From: CAVONB01 sp963697205
Lineage (GTDB): Bacteria > Pseudomonadota > Alphaproteobacteria > Rhizobiales > Hyphomicrobiaceae
Length of the DNA stretch: 64,000 bases
Assembly (NCBI GenBank): GCA_963697205.1
Contig: CAVONB010000007.1
Location: 169,110 to 233,109, forward strand
Reading direction: 5' to 3'
The stretch's first letter is position 1. The number at the start of each line of letters is the position of its first letter. Below are positions 45,150-53,429 of this stretch, one piece after another. The notes beneath the pieces were generated by a model, which was given only the letters and a program-made list of their open reading frames with translations, was not told the DNA's origin and ran no database searches. The position numbers were made by a program, and so were the translations under genes.

Positions 45150-46166
45150 ATGGCGCCGCTGATCGATCCACGCGATCCGGAGAGATGGTCGCTTGACAAG
45201 TTCCGGGACGTATTTCCAGGCTTTGTCGCCTTAGACGCGTCGCGCCTCGAAACCTGCGACTCGGCAGACGACCTTTGGATGACACTGAAGGAACTGCGTC
45301 ACGACTTCTTCTCTGGTCTTGAGGCGAGAGACGGCCTCGTCTTTTCCGAAGCACAGCGCGAGGCGCTGGTCGATGCTGCGTACACCCTGATCGTACGCTG
45401 TCGCCAGCATACAAGCCGTGAGGGCTACAAAAGCCTCAGGAAGGTCGTCGACGCCGCGCTCAAAAGCCTTAGGAAAGCCGTTGTCGAACTCGATCGGATC
45501 GGCAAGCTAGCAGGAGGCGGTATTTTGGATGAGAGCGCAGCTTCGCTGTGGCACTATCGACAGGACGACCCCAATCTCTTGCGGCTACCTTCGGCGCCCG
45601 AGCCAGCAATCGATCGATTGATTCGTCTTCTTGCCCGCGTCGACCGGCTCGTGCTGCAGCCTTTAAATCAGTCAAGCGAGTCGGATCTTTCGAACCGGGA
45701 GGCCGCCGCTGAACTCGCAAGCTCGATTCGGCGGGCCCGGAAAAGTCTGGTGAACGCCGGCGCTGGACGCAAGGAGTTCACTGGACGCAAGGAGTTCACT
45801 GGGCTCAAGGAGTTCAGCAGACAAACGCGCTATGATGTTTTGTTCGAATGCGGCGGAGGTTTGCTCCATGAAGCTCCAGGGAGGCGCCGTGGTTCGGATC
45901 CGATCTTGTACCCTGCCTCCTTCTGGGACGATCTGAATGTTGGCCTTGAGCACCTGCAGGTGCGTGCTGTGGCCAGCTTTGAGGGACTGATCGTTCTCAT
46001 CAGCTCCGCAGCGGACATCATGTCGACCACTCTAGACTGCTGGGACGAGCGAAGCGGGATACGTCGTCGAGCGCCTCCGGGTCGGCCGGAATTTAACGAC
46101 TTCATTCACCACGTAGCCGCCGTCTACGAAGTCCACAGGCCGCGTTGTGACGGGTGGGGCCGATAA
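45150..46166 (+). CDS. Hypothetical protein with short internal tandem repeat
   Basis: Not recognised. The 338-residue protein is mostly helical and charged, starting MAPLIDPRDPERWSLDKFRD. Near residue 206 it contains GRKEFTGRKEFTGLKEF, encoded by a 3 x 18-bp tandem repeat. No membrane segment or signal is seen. GGAGGGGACCGAC precedes the ATG. It directly follows the element B integrase and is probably element-specific. Confidence 0.6.
   Translation: MAPLIDPRDPERWSLDKFRDVFPGFVALDASRLETCDSADDLWMTLKELRHDFFSGLEARDGLVFSEAQREALVDAAYTLIVRCRQHTSREGYKSLRKVVDAALKSLRKAVVELDRIGKLAGGGILDESAASLWHYRQDDPNLLRLPSAPEPAIDRLIRLLARVDRLVLQPLNQSSESDLSNREAAAELASSIRRARKSLVNAGAGRKEFTGRKEFTGLKEFSRQTRYDVLFECGGGLLHEAPGRRRGSDPILYPASFWDDLNVGLEHLQVRAVASFEGLIVLISSAADIMSTTLDCWDERSGIRRRAPPGRPEFNDFIHHVAAVYEVHRPRCDGWGR
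45765..45818 (+). repeat. Three-copy 18-bp tandem repeat in coding sequence
   Basis: Two exact units of GGACGCAAGGAGTTCACT are followed by a diverged third (GGGCTCAAGGAGTTCAGC). The repeat keeps the frame and adds six residues per unit, so copy number could vary without breaking the gene. Confidence 0.85.
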
Positions 46167-46374
46167 TTTCGCCAGCCCCAAGCCGGCGACTCGCTTCACC
46201 CGCTTGATTTCCTCACTTTTTGAGGCGCTTCCAGAGGACGTAGGCCGGATCGGCGAGATCGTTGGGTCGGTCAACGGTCTTATCGGACGCGTCAACAGAG
46301 TTGTCAAAGCGCGGAAGGGGGGGCGCGGTCCGTCGCAACGGACGATTGCCGAGCAGAAGCTCGCACTAGGCTGA
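46147..46374 (+). CDS. Small hypothetical ORF (75 aa)
   Basis: Not recognised. The frame starts with GTG inside the end of the previous gene and encodes a helical middle (ISSLFEALPEDVGRIGEIVG) and a basic tail. It may be translationally coupled, or be non-coding. Confidence 0.35.
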   Translation: MTGGADNFASPKPATRFTRLISSLFEALPEDVGRIGEIVGSVNGLIGRVNRVVKARKGGRGPSQRTIAEQKLALG

Positions 46375-46548
46375 AGCTACCGCGGGTTCTATGGCGCACG
46401 ACGCCGGGTCGGCGTGCGTGAACCGGAACAACCATAGCTTGCGGACCAGAAACCGCCTCATGCCGATATAAGTTTGAGGTTCGCCCTGCCGAACCGCGCT
46501 CTAGTGCGCCGCAGTGCATCAGTGAGCACTCGAACGCATGAGGGCAAC

Positions 46549-46761
46549 ATGAACAAACCTGCGCACGACTCTCCCGTTCCAGGATCTCTCGAGGACGAGG
46601 GCTTCATCCTACTACTCGACTTGCGACCGTATGTTCCGCTGCATCCTCAGCACATCCGCAAGTTGGTCCGCCGCGGCGAGTTCCCCGCGCCCGTCCGAAT
46701 AGGTGGGCGAACGGCGTTCCGACGACGAGAAATTCGCGAGTGGGCTCAACGACAGAAGTGA
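46549..46761 (+). CDS. AlpA-family helix-turn-helix regulator/excisionase
   Basis: A 70-residue MerR-like winged-helix protein: HPQHIRKLVRRGEFPAPVRI, then GGRTAFRRREIREWAQRQK. This is the standard AlpA/Xis layout found in integrative elements, where it controls integrase genes or assists excision. ATG 46549 follows GAGGGCAAC. Confidence 0.85.
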   Translation: MNKPAHDSPVPGSLEDEGFILLLDLRPYVPLHPQHIRKLVRRGEFPAPVRIGGRTAFRRREIREWAQRQK

Positions 46762-46806
46762 TCCGACAATATCGGGCCCGTCTGTTGAGCAACCCAAGGT
46801 CACAAT

Positions 46807-46828
46807 AAAAAAGGGGCCCGCCGGCCCC
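46807..46828 (-). terminator. Rho-independent terminator, minus strand
   Basis: GGGGCC and GGCCCC form a stem with a four-base loop. Read on the minus strand it is followed by six U. Genes on both sides are on the plus strand, so it would stop antisense transcription entering the AlpA gene. Confidence 0.55.
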
Positions 46829-46914
46829 TCTCCACATGCATCGCTATTCAATGCAACACAACACGCTACGCCTTTTAGTCGTACTGGCGGCGCGTGGCAA
46901 GCGAGGACAATGCC

Positions 46915-47865
46915 ATGCCTAACGATCTTAGCCCCCAGGAGCGCGAGGAACACGATCGCGCCAACTCAGAGCTTGGCGCCCGTTTCGTTCGAGCACTCGC
47001 AGCGGAAAAGGCCATCAATGACAAGCGACTTGATCCCGCCAGTCTACGCGTTTTCGGAGCAATCTTATACCACATGAACAGCGCAAGCCAGCGCGCTTGG
47101 CCCGGTTATCGGAAAATCGGTGAAATCACCGGTTACTCCGACGTCGCAATCGAGAGGTCGATCCGGCAGTTGAAGGCCGCCGGCTACATCTTTGCTCAGA
47201 GGCGCGCACCCGTCAGCGGCGGTCGCGCAATCGTCCACTACGGTCTTCAACGCGTTCGGCCGAGCGACATCGATGAGATTGTGACGGCGGCGGTGACGGA
47301 ATACCGCCGCACGCTGACACGGTCTAAACAGCCTCCCCCGCTCGCGCCCAGGTGCCATCTGAAGGAAGACGCTGACCCGGCACAAATTGATCGGGTCGGC
47401 GAAGCGCTCACCCGACAAGTTCTGATCGGCTCAGCCTCTGACCCGACAAATTTCCAGGCCGTTGACCCGACAGGATCTGGTCGACAGGAACCCAATGAAT
47501 TTGAACCCAAAGTTAAGTATTGGGACTCCAACGGCGATGCGAACTGCGGGTTCGTTGAAGATCAGCCCTTGGATGGCGAGGTTCATAGGTTGAGCAGCCG
47601 TGGTCGCGCGGCTCGTCGCGAACGTTTGGACCCGACCAAACACATGACCGAGGAATGGGTCCGGATTGCTGTCGATCTTGGGGTCCCTGCCGACTGCGTG
47701 AATCGGGAAGCCGAGCAGTTCATCGATCATCATGCCGCAAAGGGATCGTCGATGGCAGATTGGACGGCGGCGTGGCGAACATGGTGCAGGAACGCCAAGA
47801 GGTTCGCCACACAGGGTTTCGGTGCTTGCCCCAGACCGTCTCAAAGCGCTTGGAGGCACGCATGA
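46915..47865 (+). CDS. Replication-initiator-like helix-turn-helix protein
   Basis: A 316-residue protein. The N-terminal domain (RVFGAILYHMNSASQRAWPG, then YRKIGEITGYSDVAIERSIR) is a winged helix like those of plasmid/phage replication or helix-turn-helix_36 proteins. The C-terminal region (EEWVRIAVDLGVPADCVNRE, then WTAAWRTWCRNA) resembles DnaT/replisome-organiser tails. ATG 46915 is preceded by GAGGAC. It heads a three-gene unit with four-base overlaps and likely supports replication or regulation of element B. Confidence 0.7.
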   Translation: MPNDLSPQEREEHDRANSELGARFVRALAAEKAINDKRLDPASLRVFGAILYHMNSASQRAWPGYRKIGEITGYSDVAIERSIRQLKAAGYIFAQRRAPVSGGRAIVHYGLQRVRPSDIDEIVTAAVTEYRRTLTRSKQPPPLAPRCHLKEDADPAQIDRVGEALTRQVLIGSASDPTNFQAVDPTGSGRQEPNEFEPKVKYWDSNGDANCGFVEDQPLDGEVHRLSSRGRAARRERLDPTKHMTEEWVRIAVDLGVPADCVNREAEQFIDHHAAKGSSMADWTAAWRTWCRNAKRFATQGFGACPRPSQSAWRHA

Positions 47866-48200
47866 GCAATGAAATCACGATACGGGCCGGCAATCAGCTT
47901 GCCTCCATCGAACCGGCTACGCGCGAATTTACGAAGGCGGTGGGGATGGAGTTTGCCAACAAGGCGCCGGCCGGATCAAATCCGACCACTTGGGTCGATG
48001 ATGTGGCGAGGGAGATTGGAGGGCATCCGCCGCAGGTGTTTTCCAGGGCGCTGGGCAAGTTGAAGCGCACGTGCCGGTTCTGGCCGACGACGGCAGACAT
48101 CATAGATGCGCTGCTGTCGGCGTATGGAGATAGCGAAATTCCTCTGAACGCAGCGGGACTAAGCCTGTACCTGGAGAGGCAGGAGTCTGAACTCGCGTGA
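47862..48200 (+). CDS. Hypothetical protein (112 aa) in replication-like operon
   Basis: Not recognised as a named family. The sequence TTWVDDVAREIGGHPPQVFSR then KLKRTCRFWPTTADIIDAL resembles the helical small proteins that follow phage replication initiators. It overlaps both neighbours (ATGA and GTGA), so the three are made together. Confidence 0.65.
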   Translation: MSNEITIRAGNQLASIEPATREFTKAVGMEFANKAPAGSNPTTWVDDVAREIGGHPPQVFSRALGKLKRTCRFWPTTADIIDALLSAYGDSEIPLNAAGLSLYLERQESELA

Positions 48201-48829
48201 TCGGCGGACCGGACGGACGGCGTCGTTTTCATCAAGACCTCAAGCTCGCCCGCTGCGGCTTTGAAGGGCTGACCGGTTGGCATGCCAATCGGATCCTCGA
48301 TGCCGTCCCATCTGCGACAACAGGCGATGTCGAAGAAGCGATGATCAAGACAATCGAGTACATCGGCAAGCGAGACCCCGCGCCGACAATAGCAGACACG
48401 CTCGAAGTCTGGACGGCGTTATCCACCCTAGAGGCGCTTGTTCGACATGATCCAACAGCACGTGATCTTCATTGGCTAGGCTGTGTGAAGATCTACCCGG
48501 ATGTATTGAAGGGCGGTCGAACCGGATTGCGACTTGATCCAGCGACGCGGGAACGTCTTGAGGCGGCTGAAGCGGCTTGCAGACTGGTCAAGTGGGAATC
48601 CGTTTTCGACCGACTCTGGATATGGCTGTACAACTCCCACCGCGACCAGATCGTTGCTGGTCAGCAGCTCGCCAACATGATCGCTGAGTGGATCGCGGAT
48701 CTAGAAGCAAAAGCAGCACCAATCCGCGAGGCCCGAAGGCTGGAGCAGGCGAAACGCGACGCAGAGCATGCCACCTCGGAAGCTCGACGTGCGGAAAAAT
48801 ACGGGTGCTACCGTATCGTTGTGCCCTAG
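48197..48829 (+). CDS. Hypothetical protein (210 aa), last gene of replication-like operon
   Basis: Not recognised. It starts at GTG, has a helical middle (ATTGDVEEAMIKTIEYIG) and a C-terminal coiled-coil-like stretch (IREARRLEQAKRDAEHATSE). No enzyme motif is seen. The start overlaps the previous stop. Confidence 0.6.
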   Translation: MIGGPDGRRRFHQDLKLARCGFEGLTGWHANRILDAVPSATTGDVEEAMIKTIEYIGKRDPAPTIADTLEVWTALSTLEALVRHDPTARDLHWLGCVKIYPDVLKGGRTGLRLDPATRERLEAAEAACRLVKWESVFDRLWIWLYNSHRDQIVAGQQLANMIAEWIADLEAKAAPIREARRLEQAKRDAEHATSEARRAEKYGCYRIVVP

Positions 48830-49304
48830 ATACTGGCTTCGCGGTGCGTCGCCGCCCGTAGATCTTCGTTCGCGTTTCAGCTCGCCTGCATCCTCTGTCG
48901 GGTGTCGAAAAGGGGACCTGACCGGGGACTGCACGGACAAGCGTTCTGACGCCAGTGTTTCATGTGTCCAGGCGGTGCGTCGGCTGCGCCGCGACCGCAG
49001 CTGCAGTCAGCGGCGCGTTTTCGCGGGCTTGTCGTGTCCGTTGTGTCCAGGAACAAGTCCAGCTTAGCCGAGAGGTGCGTCCAGCGCGCGGTGGCCACGG
49101 TGGCCGCGGCCATCGTGTCCACGCTGTCCACGGTGGCCTGCCACGTGCGCTGGCCTCCGTGGACAGCGCGTCCAGTCCCTCAAGCCCGTTCTAGGACACA
49201 TGGGGCTTCGCTCGCGCGTTGCGCGGTATGCCGCGGTCAGAGCCCCGCGGCCGGGGTGTCCAGAGCCGGCCATCGGGTTGACGTCGCGGCCGCCGCGGCC
49301 AGGA
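48830..49304. other. No gene recognised
   Basis: Short frames exist on both strands but none has a start site plus recognisable protein. The segment lies between the plus-strand replication-like operon and the minus-strand partition genes. Confidence 0.4.
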
Positions 49305-50364
49305 CTATCGGATCCTCATGCGGGCGCCGTGTAGGACATAATCTCCGTCGATGGCCTGGGCTCCCAGTCCAATCGCCGTCGCGATCATGCCAAGCTGCTG
49401 GCCGAGACGCCTCCGGGCCAACGCTCGCATGGCCGGTGTCGGCGACGAACACGTCGTATCGGGATGCGAGGTCGCGAAGTGACACTATGCCGTTCGGATC
49501 CGGCTCGATGGTCCGCATCAGAAACTCAGCCACGTGCTCGCGGTCGGAGAGCTGCTCGATCCGGCGCCGGCAGTCGTGGGATTGCCAGTGTCGGCCGGAA
49601 CCGGCGTCGGCCGACGTTGGCTCGCGCCGTCGTGGCACATGCGCTCCGAACGCCAGCAGGACGGCAGCGAGGCCGTTGGCCGCGACCGATCCAAGCGCCG
49701 CCACCGTCAGGTCCAGGACCCAGGGCTGGACGCCCGAGCCGGTCGGCAAGGGGATTATGGTGTCGGGAACGTGCAGTACGATCGAGTTCAGCCTGCGCGG
49801 CGGCCAAGGCTTGCCGCGCAGGTCCTGTTGATCGGCTTCGAATGCTGCGCGCGCAGCCGCGAGTTCGAGGTCTGCGGCGGCCGCGCTGCGCCTCCAGTAA
49901 GCCGCCGGCAGTTCGTCGCGCAGCCCCGCTCAGCGGCCTTGGTGGCGATGGTCTGCATCGACACGACGCTTGGCCTCCAGCGCGGCCTCCAATCGCGGCG
50001 ACGACAGGCTGGCCAACTGGGCGTCGAGCCGGGCGATCCGCTGTTCCAGGTTCGACCGCGCCAACGCTTCAGCCCGCAGAGGGGCCTGTTTGGCCTCGCG
50101 GGCATCGATCAGTCGTTCCCCCGTCATGACCAGCCCGAACAACTCGCCGCAGACCAGGGCCAGCAGGATGGCCACCGACAGCGCCCGGCGCCGTTGCGAC
50201 CACGCCGCGCCAATGGCAAGCGCGCCTACGCCGACGCCGGCCGCGATGGCGATCGTCAGGTAGGCGTGCGGTGTTCCATACCCACCGGAGTGGGTGATCG
50301 TGGCGTGACAAGCCGCTGCCAGAAGCGCCAAGCCCACGAGGATGGCAAAACCGCGTAGGATCAT
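49305..50364 (-). CDS. Membrane protein of partition cassette, multiply frameshifted
   Basis: Reassembled across frames, this is one protein: N-terminal helices (MILRGFAILVGLALLAAACH, then AYLTIAIAAGVGVGALAIGA), a coiled coil (AAADLELAAARAAFEADQQDL, slightly extended), a further helix (LDLTVAALGSVAANGLAAVL) and a soluble end (IEPDPNGIVSLRDLASRYDV...LGQQLGMIATAIGLGAQAID). At least five single extra bases (near 49407, 49734, 49885, 49898 and 49956) and one probable missing base near 49808 break it. I recall similar proteins beside parA in alphaproteobacterial ICEs. Its start overlaps the upstream ribbon-helix-helix gene by four bases. Function unknown. Confidence 0.65.
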
Positions 50365-50654
50365 GGTCGCTTGCCCTCCGCCTTGGCGAACGCCTTGATG
50401 GCCTCTTCCACAAGGTCGGCTTGGGACCAGCCGCGCTTCTCACGCAACTCGTTGAGCAGCGCGAAGACTTCCTCTGAAATACGGACATTCAACTGCCGCG
50501 GCCGCGTGACAGGACGCCGGCGTCGGCCGTCGTCAGGGCGCATCGCCGCCAGCCGCTCCGCCTTGGCACGGCGCGCCGGATCCGCGTGGCTACCGAACGC
50601 GCCCAGCAGCGCTGCAAAGCTGCTGCCGTCGTCGTCGAGATCATTTCTGCACAT
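50361..50654 (-). CDS. Ribbon-helix-helix DNA-binding protein, partition partner
   Basis: A 97-residue protein with a basic linker and a C-terminal CopG-like domain: RPRQLNVRISEEVFALLNEL then KRGWSQADLVEEAIKAFAK. It starts inside the end of parA (14-bp overlap). RHH proteins next to ParA act as the centromere-binding component and often repress their own operon; the palindromic sites at 51317-51351 are the likely target. Confidence 0.8.
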   Translation of the reverse strand: MCRNDLDDDGSSFAALLGAFGSHADPARRAKAERLAAMRPDDGRRRRPVTRPRQLNVRISEEVFALLNELREKRGWSQADLVEEAIKAFAKAEGKRP

Positions 50655-51288
50655 CGGCGACCTCCAGGGCGGCGAGGACCTCAAGCCACAAGGCGTTGAT
50701 TTCGTCCTGGGTCTTGTTGGACCGGTCGATTTCCGGGCCCGTGCGACCCGACGTCATCGCTGCGAGGTAGGCTGCGCGGTGGGCGATGATCGTGTCCGCG
50801 ACCGGCACGCCCGCCGCCAGGAGATAGTCCCGCGCGCTGTGGGTCGTCTTCCAGCGGGGCTCGGCGTCGTTGATGACGGCGAGATGCCGTTTGCCGAGTT
50901 CGCGCGCCATGATGACGGCGTCCTCGCTTGAGATCAGGTCCAACGCGCTGGGCCTGAGCGGGATGACGGCCAAATCGGACACGGCGATGGCGTCCTGGAT
51001 CGTGGCGATGAACGCCGGTGGCGAGTCGATGAAGACCCAGTCCCAGCCATCAAGGCGAAGGGCCTCGACGGCGTCGGAGGCCGTGTCGGCGCCCGTGAAG
51101 ATGACCGGTCCGCCTTGGCCGCGCACGGTGCCCTGGCGGCGCTTCCACCACGCCGCCAACGAACCCTGGGGATCGAGGTCGACGAGCGCAACGCGCGGTG
51201 AGCTAGCGCTGGCCTTGACCGCTAGCGCCGAAGCCAGCGTGGTCTTGCCGACCCCGCCCTTGCTGGAAACCATTGAAATGACCCGCAT
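50641..51288 (-). CDS. parA: ParA-family partition ATPase
   Basis: A 215-residue ATPase of the small ParA type (no N-terminal HTH). The deviant Walker A is KGGVGKTTLA, with ALVDLDPQGSLAAWWKRR and WDWVFIDSPPA as A' and B motifs. It probably segregates the circular form of element B or stabilises it. It is the first gene of the parA-RHH-membrane protein unit. Confidence 0.93.
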   Translation of the reverse strand: MRVISMVSSKGGVGKTTLASALAVKASASSPRVALVDLDPQGSLAAWWKRRQGTVRGQGGPVIFTGADTASDAVEALRLDGWDWVFIDSPPAFIATIQDAIAVSDLAVIPLRPSALDLISSEDAVIMARELGKRHLAVINDAEPRWKTTHSARDYLLAAGVPVADTIIAHRAAYLAAMTSGRTGPEIDRSNKTQDEINALWLEVLAALEVADVQK

Positions 51289-51316
51289 CGCCGGCCTTTC
51301 CGCTAGTGCCCAAATG

Positions 51317-51351
51317 TAGTGCTATACATATAAAGAACATATAGCGCTATA
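51317..51351. promoter_or_regulatory. Repeated TAGYGCTATA sites upstream of parA
   Basis: TAGTGCTATA (51317-51326) and TAGCGCTATA (51342-51351) are direct repeats 25 bp apart; the second contains the perfect palindrome ATAGCGCTAT. They lie 29-63 bp upstream of parA in an AT-rich patch. They may be the operator and/or parS centromere for the RHH protein. Confidence 0.55.
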
Positions 51352-51360
51352 CAAGAGGCC

Positions 51361-52138
51361 GTCCTCTCGTGCGGCGAGCAAGCAGGGGAGCGTCGCGGCT
51401 GTATCGGCTTGATGGCTGAGTTGCACTGGCGGAAGCCCCGCTCGCCAGGTTTCCGACGCGTTCGTGTCTGCGTTTGCCGGGAGACCCAAGCCGGGTTCGG
51501 CATCATCAGGCGCGACCTGGAACTGGACCGGTGCAGCGGTCGTAGGCTAACGCCGTGACGATGGTGTTGCGGAGAAGCGGTCACGGCAGATGCCGTCGGC
51601 GCAGGAGGCTATCGACCCTGACTGCAGTCCCACTCTCAGCCTGCATCAACGGATCGCAGTGACCCGCCCACCGAGATGCCGATTGAACGTCGGCTTTTTG
51701 AGTACTGCGACCGTCGAGCATTGTTTTGCCGGCGTCATGGGCCAAAAGCGACAACAGCCAGACACGGATCATCAGACACCGTGTGTTTTCGAAGCACATC
51801 AAGTTGGCAGTCGTCGCCGCGATAATCGCTGCGGTGCATCACGCAGGTGGCGGATTTCCCGCTTCCGGCGACCGCTTTCGAGCCTACCGCGTCGGCCGGC
51901 AGCCAGTCGCCGGATCGTTCATTTTGACCCCGAGCCGACGAAGTGCACGCGCTCAACACCCGCGTTGCATAAATGCAGGGCGTGCGGGCGATACCGCTGT
52001 GCACCGCAACATGCTCGACCCGATGGTTATTTGAGATCGATGGCCGCTTACTCCTCGGGTCCGTTTCCGTTCTCGTCGACGAGGAGGGCCAAGAACAGAC
52101 CTTCCGAAAATGCAATCACGAGGTTGACGCAGTGTTGC
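51361..52138. other. No gene recognised
   Basis: About 780 bp between the parA promoter region and the AEC transporter gene hold no frame with convincing start site, composition or family resemblance on either strand. Confidence 0.4.
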
Positions 52139-53071
52139 TCACCCGAGCCATATGAGTAGCAGGGAGATGGTGAGCACCGACATACCCGTCGACACAACGA
52201 CGACCGACGATGCCGTCTCGACATGAACATTGTACTGTTGGGCAACGACATACGCGTTCGCGCCAGTAGGCATCGCCGAGAGAATGACTGCGGCCTTTGC
52301 CCAGAACGGGTCCATCGCAAAAACGTAGGTCACCAGGGCAAACGTCAGAAGTGGATTGAAGACGGCCTTCAAGGTCGACAGCCAAATGACCTCTCCGATA
52401 TTGCCAGTCATTCTGCGCTCGATGAGCGAAAGCCCTAACGAGAAGAGAGCGGCGGGCCCAACGGTGGCGGCCATGAGATCAAGGTAGTTGCTGGCGGCTT
52501 TCGGAAGAGGCAATGCTGCGGTCGCAAAAATGATGCCTAGCAGCGGCGAGATTACCAATGGGTTCCGCAACACGCGACCCGCCACATGCGCACCTATGCG
52601 GAGCGTCGATTGTCCGGATGCTCGTGTGACCTCCAAGACTGCAATGACACCCGTTATGAAGAGTAGGGTGAGGCAGAGTGTGGCAATTATCGGTGGCAGC
52701 GCTCCATCAGGACCGTAGGCGGTCAGCAGGACCGGTAGTCCCATGTAGACGGTGTTGGCTTGCAGGGCGGTTAATCCGGCAACGGCCAGTGTTGCTACAG
52801 CTTGGCGAAGGCAAAGCCACCCAACCAGCACTGCAACAATAAGCGTGCCCATCTCGCCGCCAACGAATGCGCCGATGAAAGGCCAGTTGAAAATCTTCTC
52901 GACGGGAGCCCGTGCCATATAGATGAAGAGGGCCGGAGGAAGTGCGAAGAAGAAAACGAAGCGGTTGAGAGCAGCCGCAAAGTCAGCCCCCAGAACCCCA
53001 AAGCGACCGGCAAGGTATCCTGTCAGGACGACGCCGAAGACCGGAACCACGACATTGATGAGGGCATCCAT
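52139..53071 (-). CDS. AEC-family (auxin efflux carrier-like) transporter
   Basis: A 310-residue membrane protein with ten helices in two halves. It starts MDALINVVVPVFGVVLTGYL, and contains LTALQANTVYMGLPVLLTAYG in the first half and AVILSAMPTGANAYVVAQQY in the second, both typical of AEC carriers (malate, malonate and aromatic-acid transport are known). It is close to the dioxygenase/TRAP cargo, separated by IS256, so an organic-acid substrate from that pathway is possible. Confidence 0.9.
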   Translation of the reverse strand: MDALINVVVPVFGVVLTGYLAGRFGVLGADFAAALNRFVFFFALPPALFIYMARAPVEKIFNWPFIGAFVGGEMGTLIVAVLVGWLCLRQAVATLAVAGLTALQANTVYMGLPVLLTAYGPDGALPPIIATLCLTLLFITGVIAVLEVTRASGQSTLRIGAHVAGRVLRNPLVISPLLGIIFATAALPLPKAASNYLDLMAATVGPAALFSLGLSLIERRMTGNIGEVIWLSTLKAVFNPLLTFALVTYVFAMDPFWAKAAVILSAMPTGANAYVVAQQYNVHVETASSVVVVSTGMSVLTISLLLIWLG

Positions 53072-53163
53072 TGGTGCTCACGCGGCTGACCAGCACAGTT
53101 AATAGTACACTATGCAATATGCTTGAGGAACGCCGCTTGCAGGCGCTCACGAGAGTCCGGTTC

Positions 53164-53236
53164 GGTGCAGGTTTCTCGGACGTCGGCATGCGCGACGGTG
53201 CGGCTGCGACTGGCCGACGTCGGAGAAACCTGCACC
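53164..53236. repeat. 23-bp inverted repeat with one mismatch
   Basis: Arms 53164-53186 and 53214-53236 (GGTGCAGGTTTCTC... and its complement) pair at 22 of 23 positions around a 27-base loop. It lies upstream of the AEC gene, next to an IS21-family remnant. It could be an IS end pair, a recombination site or a regulatory stem. Confidence 0.7.
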
Positions 53237-53257
53237 GTTGCCGACCTGAGCAGTCGC

Positions 53258-53392
53258 AGCATCTGAGGATCACAGGCAAACACATCGCTGGCTGTTCCGC
53301 GCCAACCTCTTCTACCGGGCGATCTGCTTGATCGAGCGCCCCTCCACGAAATAGGCGCGCCGAGCCTTTGCAATCGTGTCCACCGTGATCAG
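53258..53392 (-). pseudogene. IS21-family IstA N-terminal remnant
   Basis: The minus strand reads ITVDTIAKARRAYFVEGRSI then KQIAR, followed by a TAG and KRLARNSQR. This is the helix-turn-helix start of an IS21-type IstA transposase with a nonsense codon. The remainder of the gene is missing. The IS256 element lies 38 bp from its 5' side. Confidence 0.5.
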
Positions 53393-53420
53393 CCCCCGTC
53401 CGCCCTTGTGCCGACGCACG

Positions 53421-53429
53421 CACCTCACG
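53421..53429 (+). repeat. 9-bp target duplication of IS256-family element, left
   Basis: CACCTCACG here is repeated exactly at 54846-54854 on the other side of the element. Confidence 0.8.

Noticed and set aside
46147..46374. Fusion of this ORF with the preceding hypothetical gene through a missed frameshift
   Set aside because: The upstream gene ends with plausible C-terminal sequence and no family alignment is available to support joining them.
48877..49304. Possible Trp/Arg-rich gene on the minus strand
   Set aside because: Frames look like GC-rich repeats of GTCCACG-type sequence, with no start site or family match.
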